From Campylorhamphus procurvoides (lineage: Eukaryota > Chordata > Aves > Passeriformes > Dendrocolaptidae): a stretch of 64,000 nt of DNA. The stretch's first letter is position 1; every line of letters starts with the position of its first letter. The notes under the pieces are model-generated. The model ran no database searches, was not told where the DNA came from, and saw nothing but the letters and a program-made list of their open reading frames with translations. The position numbers and the translations under genes were made by a program. Shown in pieces: positions 61,420 to 64,000 of this stretch. The stretch is from the NCBI GenBank assembly GCA_013396655.1, contig WBMV01008225.1, positions 531,928-595,927 on the forward strand. Direction: 5' to 3'.

Positions 61420-62290
61420 CCTTCACGTCCTGCGGTCCCTGTGACAGGCCAGCTGTGCAGCGCGCATCGTTTCGGGCCACGCATTCCTTTCTGTCCCCTC
61501 GGTTCTATTCCGTGGGGCCACCCGGCTGGTAAAAGAGGACAAGGGGCAAAACAGGGCACGACAGCTCTGGCCCGACCCGCTATGCCCCAGACCCCCCATC
61601 CCTCCCTCGCTCCCTCGCTCCCTCCCTCGCTCGCTGCGGCTCCGCGGCCCGGCCGGCAGGGGGCGCTGCGCACGCGGCCTCCCCGCGGCCTCCTCCGCCC
61701 GCCCTCCCGGCGGCGCCGAAGTCAAACCGCGACATGGTGAGCGGGGCCGCCCGGCCGCCTTCCTCCTCCTTCTCCTTCTCCTCCTCCGCCTCCCCCTGCT
61801 CTCCTGGCCACCGGGGCTCGCCGCGGCGGGAGGGGGCGGGTGAGGGGCGTCCCTGAGGGCAGCGGCAGTGCCCGGGTGCGGGGCCGGGTGCGGGGCCGCA
61901 GGGCCGCGGGGCGGGCTGTGCCGTGCAGGAGAGCCCTGTGGGGCAGCCGGCGCCTGGAGCAGCCGGCGCCTGGAGCAGCAGCCGTAGCCCCGGACAGTGG
62001 CTCGGGGGTGGGCAGGGTGCCCGCCGCTGCCCCGCACCCGGGGCACGGGTGGGGAAGGGCGGGCGCTGGGTGCGGCCCGTGTGCCCCCTCAGCAGCGCCT
62101 GGCAGGGACAGCACCGTGGGTGTGCTCGGTGTGGCCGTGTTTGTGGCGGGCAACACCTGCCGGGGAGGTAGGAGAGAGAAATCGACGTGAAAGTTAGTGG
62201 CGTTTATGCCGAGCGCCCTGTGATTGGGCGCTTTGCTGTTTGTGGTGTGAGACTTGGCGCCCCGGGGACGGGCCCACGAACACAGGCTTT
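61420..62290. promoter_or_regulatory. MND1: CpG island, likely MND1 promoter
   Basis: A sharp rise in G+C and CpG in an AT-rich region, with GC-box-like sequence (gggggcgggt near 61832), CCCTCGCT repeats (about 61598-61636) and no clear TATA box. It contains the MND1 start codon and first donor. Two small tandem duplications lie just inside intron 1: a 12-bp unit at 61874-61897 and a 16-bp unit at 61943-61974. Long arginine/proline-rich reading frames on either strand are by-products of the base composition. Confidence 0.85.
61734..61736 (+). CDS. MND1: MND1 coding exon 1 (start codon only)
   Basis: The ATG is followed directly by a strong donor (gtgagc at 61737), so the exon contributes a single codon and the intron is phase 0. 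Its 5' UTR lies in the CpG island, but the transcription start cannot be fixed from sequence. The -3 base is G. Confidence 0.82.
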
Positions 62291-63777
62291 CCGAAAGTGG
62301 GCTTTTGTTCCACGCCCTGCACAGACGGGTTTGTTCCTGTTGCGAAGGCAGGGAGATGGAAGTTAATCAGGCTGCGTTCTGCTCATTCTCCTACTTGCAT
62401 GTGTAGGGCAGCTCCAGGTTCCAGTCCTGCAGTGCAGTGACATCACAGGAGACAGCTGTGACGTCTAAAGCCGAAGGGAGGAGACTCGAATTAAAAAAAA
62501 CAGAATGGTGTTTTTGTTAAATGTAATATTGAATTGTTTCTCTTTCTGTCTCTGTTATTGTAGCTGCATAACTTAGCTTTTACATTTATTTTCAAAAGTT
62601 ATATCAATCTGGCTGTTTTGTTCGTGGTGCATGTTTTAAATGCTGTGCTGATTTATTTAAGAAGGAAGCAGCCATTAAAAAGTAAAAATGGTATTGGTTC
62701 CCTTCTGTCAGCACTTGGAAACATAACCGTGTCTTTCTCAAAGTACCATGTTATTAGAATACCCACTTCTACTGACCCAAGGGCAACAATCTGTATGTCT
62801 TTGGGTTTTTTTAAGCGAGACCTTTTTCTGCCAACGTCCTACATTGTTCTTTCTATCCCTTCTTTAATTTCTTGTAGCTGCACATGGCCTGTGATGTAGG
62901 GAGTGGGGCAAGGGAAAGCTTTTTGGATTCACATTATGGCAGCTGCTTTTGGTTTGTTGAGGTTTGTTTTTTTATTTGTTAATAATGTGCTAAACACTAT
63001 TAATAAAACTCCATTTCTCTGAAATATATCCTAATTTTATAAGGAGCATGTCGAAATACCATCTCTGAAAGTGATCAGAGGAGACTCTTTCTCTGTTTGG
63101 TATTTCTGGTAGCAGTTTGTGAGTTGCTATTTCTGCCTTTTGCTTCTAGTTCAACCGATGTTATTTACTGCTTGATCACACAACTGCAGAGAAAAGAAAA
63201 GCAGCAAAGCTTTTAAAATACAACTTTTAAATTATAAAATTTAGTTGGATACTTGAATAAAAACATACCTGAAAGTGCTCTTTATCTCCTTAAAAAAACC
63301 TTTATGGCCTACATCTCACACTACTGCATGTGTATTAAAAGCTAGAAAACAATTATAAAGAAACTCCCAAAACATATTCCTTCTTATATTTCTAAGGACT
63401 ATTAAACACATGTGTGAGTGTGTTTAATACACGTTTTGGAATTGGTATGTGTCAGGAAACCTTGAGGCTGGAGCTGGACTGGGTAGTGTGAAAGGTCAGC
63501 GCCAAACTTAGATGGTGGGTCCCTCTGTTTAATAGATAGCAGGTAAATGAGCTTGGTGTAGTGCCTTTGCAAAGAAAAGTCTGGGGTTAGTGGTAAGGTA
63601 TTTTAAAGGATGGCAAATATAACTTAGAGGTAAATAGATCTGAATTCTGAGCAGCTGTTAGTTATTCAAATGGCTGAATGTCTTTGGTTTTTAATTTTTG
63701 CCTTGTTCTAGTCCAAGAAAAAAGGTCTGAGCTTTGAGGAGAAGAGAGCTCGCATGATGGAGATCTTTTTTGAAACA
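61734..63777 (+). CDS. MND1: MND1, meiotic nuclear division protein 1, N-terminal part (continues past window end)
   Basis: Joining the ATG at 61734-61736 to 63712-63777 gives MSKKKGLSFEEKRARMMEIF and then FET. This matches the N-terminus of human MND1 as I recall it (MSKKKGLS.EEKR.RMMEIF.ET), with only three differences. Both junctions have proper splice signals: ATG|gtgagc, ttctag|TCC and ACA|gtaagt. MND1 pairs with HOP2 (PSMC3IP) and helps DMC1 and RAD51 in strand invasion between homologous chromosomes during meiosis. The 23 residues seen belong to the start of the winged-helix DNA-binding region. The remaining roughly 180 residues lie beyond the window. The gene is on the same strand as TRIM2. 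Confidence 0.92.
61737..63711 (+). other. MND1: MND1 intron 1
   Basis: The first 550 bases belong to the CpG island. The rest is AT-rich with no gene seen. A perfect 10-bp inverted repeat with an 8-nt spacer lies at 63401-63428. Confidence 0.8.
63712..63777 (+). CDS. MND1: MND1 coding exon 2
   Basis: 66 nt encoding residues 2-23, starting SKKKGLSFEEKRARMMEIFF and ending ET. The acceptor is ccttgttctag at 63711 and the donor is gtaagt at 63778. It contains the basic N-terminal SKKKGLS motif typical of MND1. Confidence 0.93.
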
Positions 63778-64000
63778 GTAAGTGACTTGTAATTGTCCTG
63801 CATTGACTTTGGTGGGAAAACATATTCTAAAAGGACCTTAACTGTAGATGAACTCTCTATCCCAGTATTCATTTCACTGATGCCCTGTGTCATCCGTGTA
63901 TAAACTACAGGGACAAAGCTTCATTCATTCAGCTTTTGATCAGGTGGCTCATGCCCAGGTGGAGCCAAGACATGAAGATGCACAGATGTGTTAAATTCAT
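63778..64000 (+). other. MND1: MND1 intron 2 (start)
   Basis: Begins gtaagtgac and runs off the window. Nothing else is recognised in it. Confidence 0.8.

Noticed and set aside
61423..62046. 207-residue minus-strand reading frame, and 144-residue frame at 61722-62156, rich in R, P, A and G
   Set aside because: They lie in the MND1 CpG island, where stop codons are rare because of G+C content. The composition is low-complexity with no recognised domain or splice support.
1..64000. Search for CRISPR arrays, bacterial defence genes, tRNA or rRNA genes, and intact viral or retroviral elements
   Set aside because: None seen. The window is an ordinary vertebrate gene region, and the only mobile DNA recognised is short CR1 fragments.

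Overview
This is nuclear DNA from a vertebrate, almost certainly a bird. Coding blocks are short, are split by GT-AG introns of 0.65 to 6.6 kb, and encode proteins nearly identical to mammalian TRIM2 and MND1. Four fragments look like CR1 retroposons, the typical avian LINE, three of them ending in ATTCTATG-type repeats. Two have the 'ccaggagttggac' style of 3' end that I associate with neoavian or songbird CR1, but I cannot name the species. There are no prokaryotic genes, operons, CRISPR arrays or intact mobile elements.

Positions 1-21540 hold no protein-coding gene I can support. They lie upstream of the TRIM2 start codon and most likely form its long 5' intron(s). Within them are three CpG-enriched zones (about 1230-2260, 14400-14700 and 16200-18320), a possible 5' UTR exon (14408-14586), a perfect 20-bp palindrome (16254-16273) and an AT-rich, possibly conserved block (19440-19980).

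Positions 21586-53886 carry the complete coding sequence of TRIM2 on the plus strand in 11 coding exons. The exon lengths sum to 2235 nt, or 744 codons plus stop, with no frame break. The protein reads RING, B-box 2, coiled coil, filamin/Ig domain and six-bladed NHL propeller. It is an E3 ubiquitin ligase of neurons. A long 3' UTR follows, from 53887 to about 58170, with several possible poly(A) sites and three miR-9 seed matches.

About 3.5 kb further on is a CpG island (about 61420-62290) that is the likely promoter of MND1, a meiotic recombination factor. Its first coding exon holds only the ATG (61734-61736). The second (63712-63777) encodes the next 22 residues, and the gene continues beyond the window. 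TRIM2 followed by MND1 on the same strand matches the order I recall on human chromosome 4q31. The two genes are neighbours but are not known to share a function.

I found no previously undescribed biological system. The most interesting leads concern regulation: a four-codon upstream ORF ending one base before the TRIM2 ATG, an in-frame stop that may remove the longer mammalian N-terminus, intronic CpG-rich zones with a palindromic IRF-like site, and the ATG-only first coding exon of MND1.
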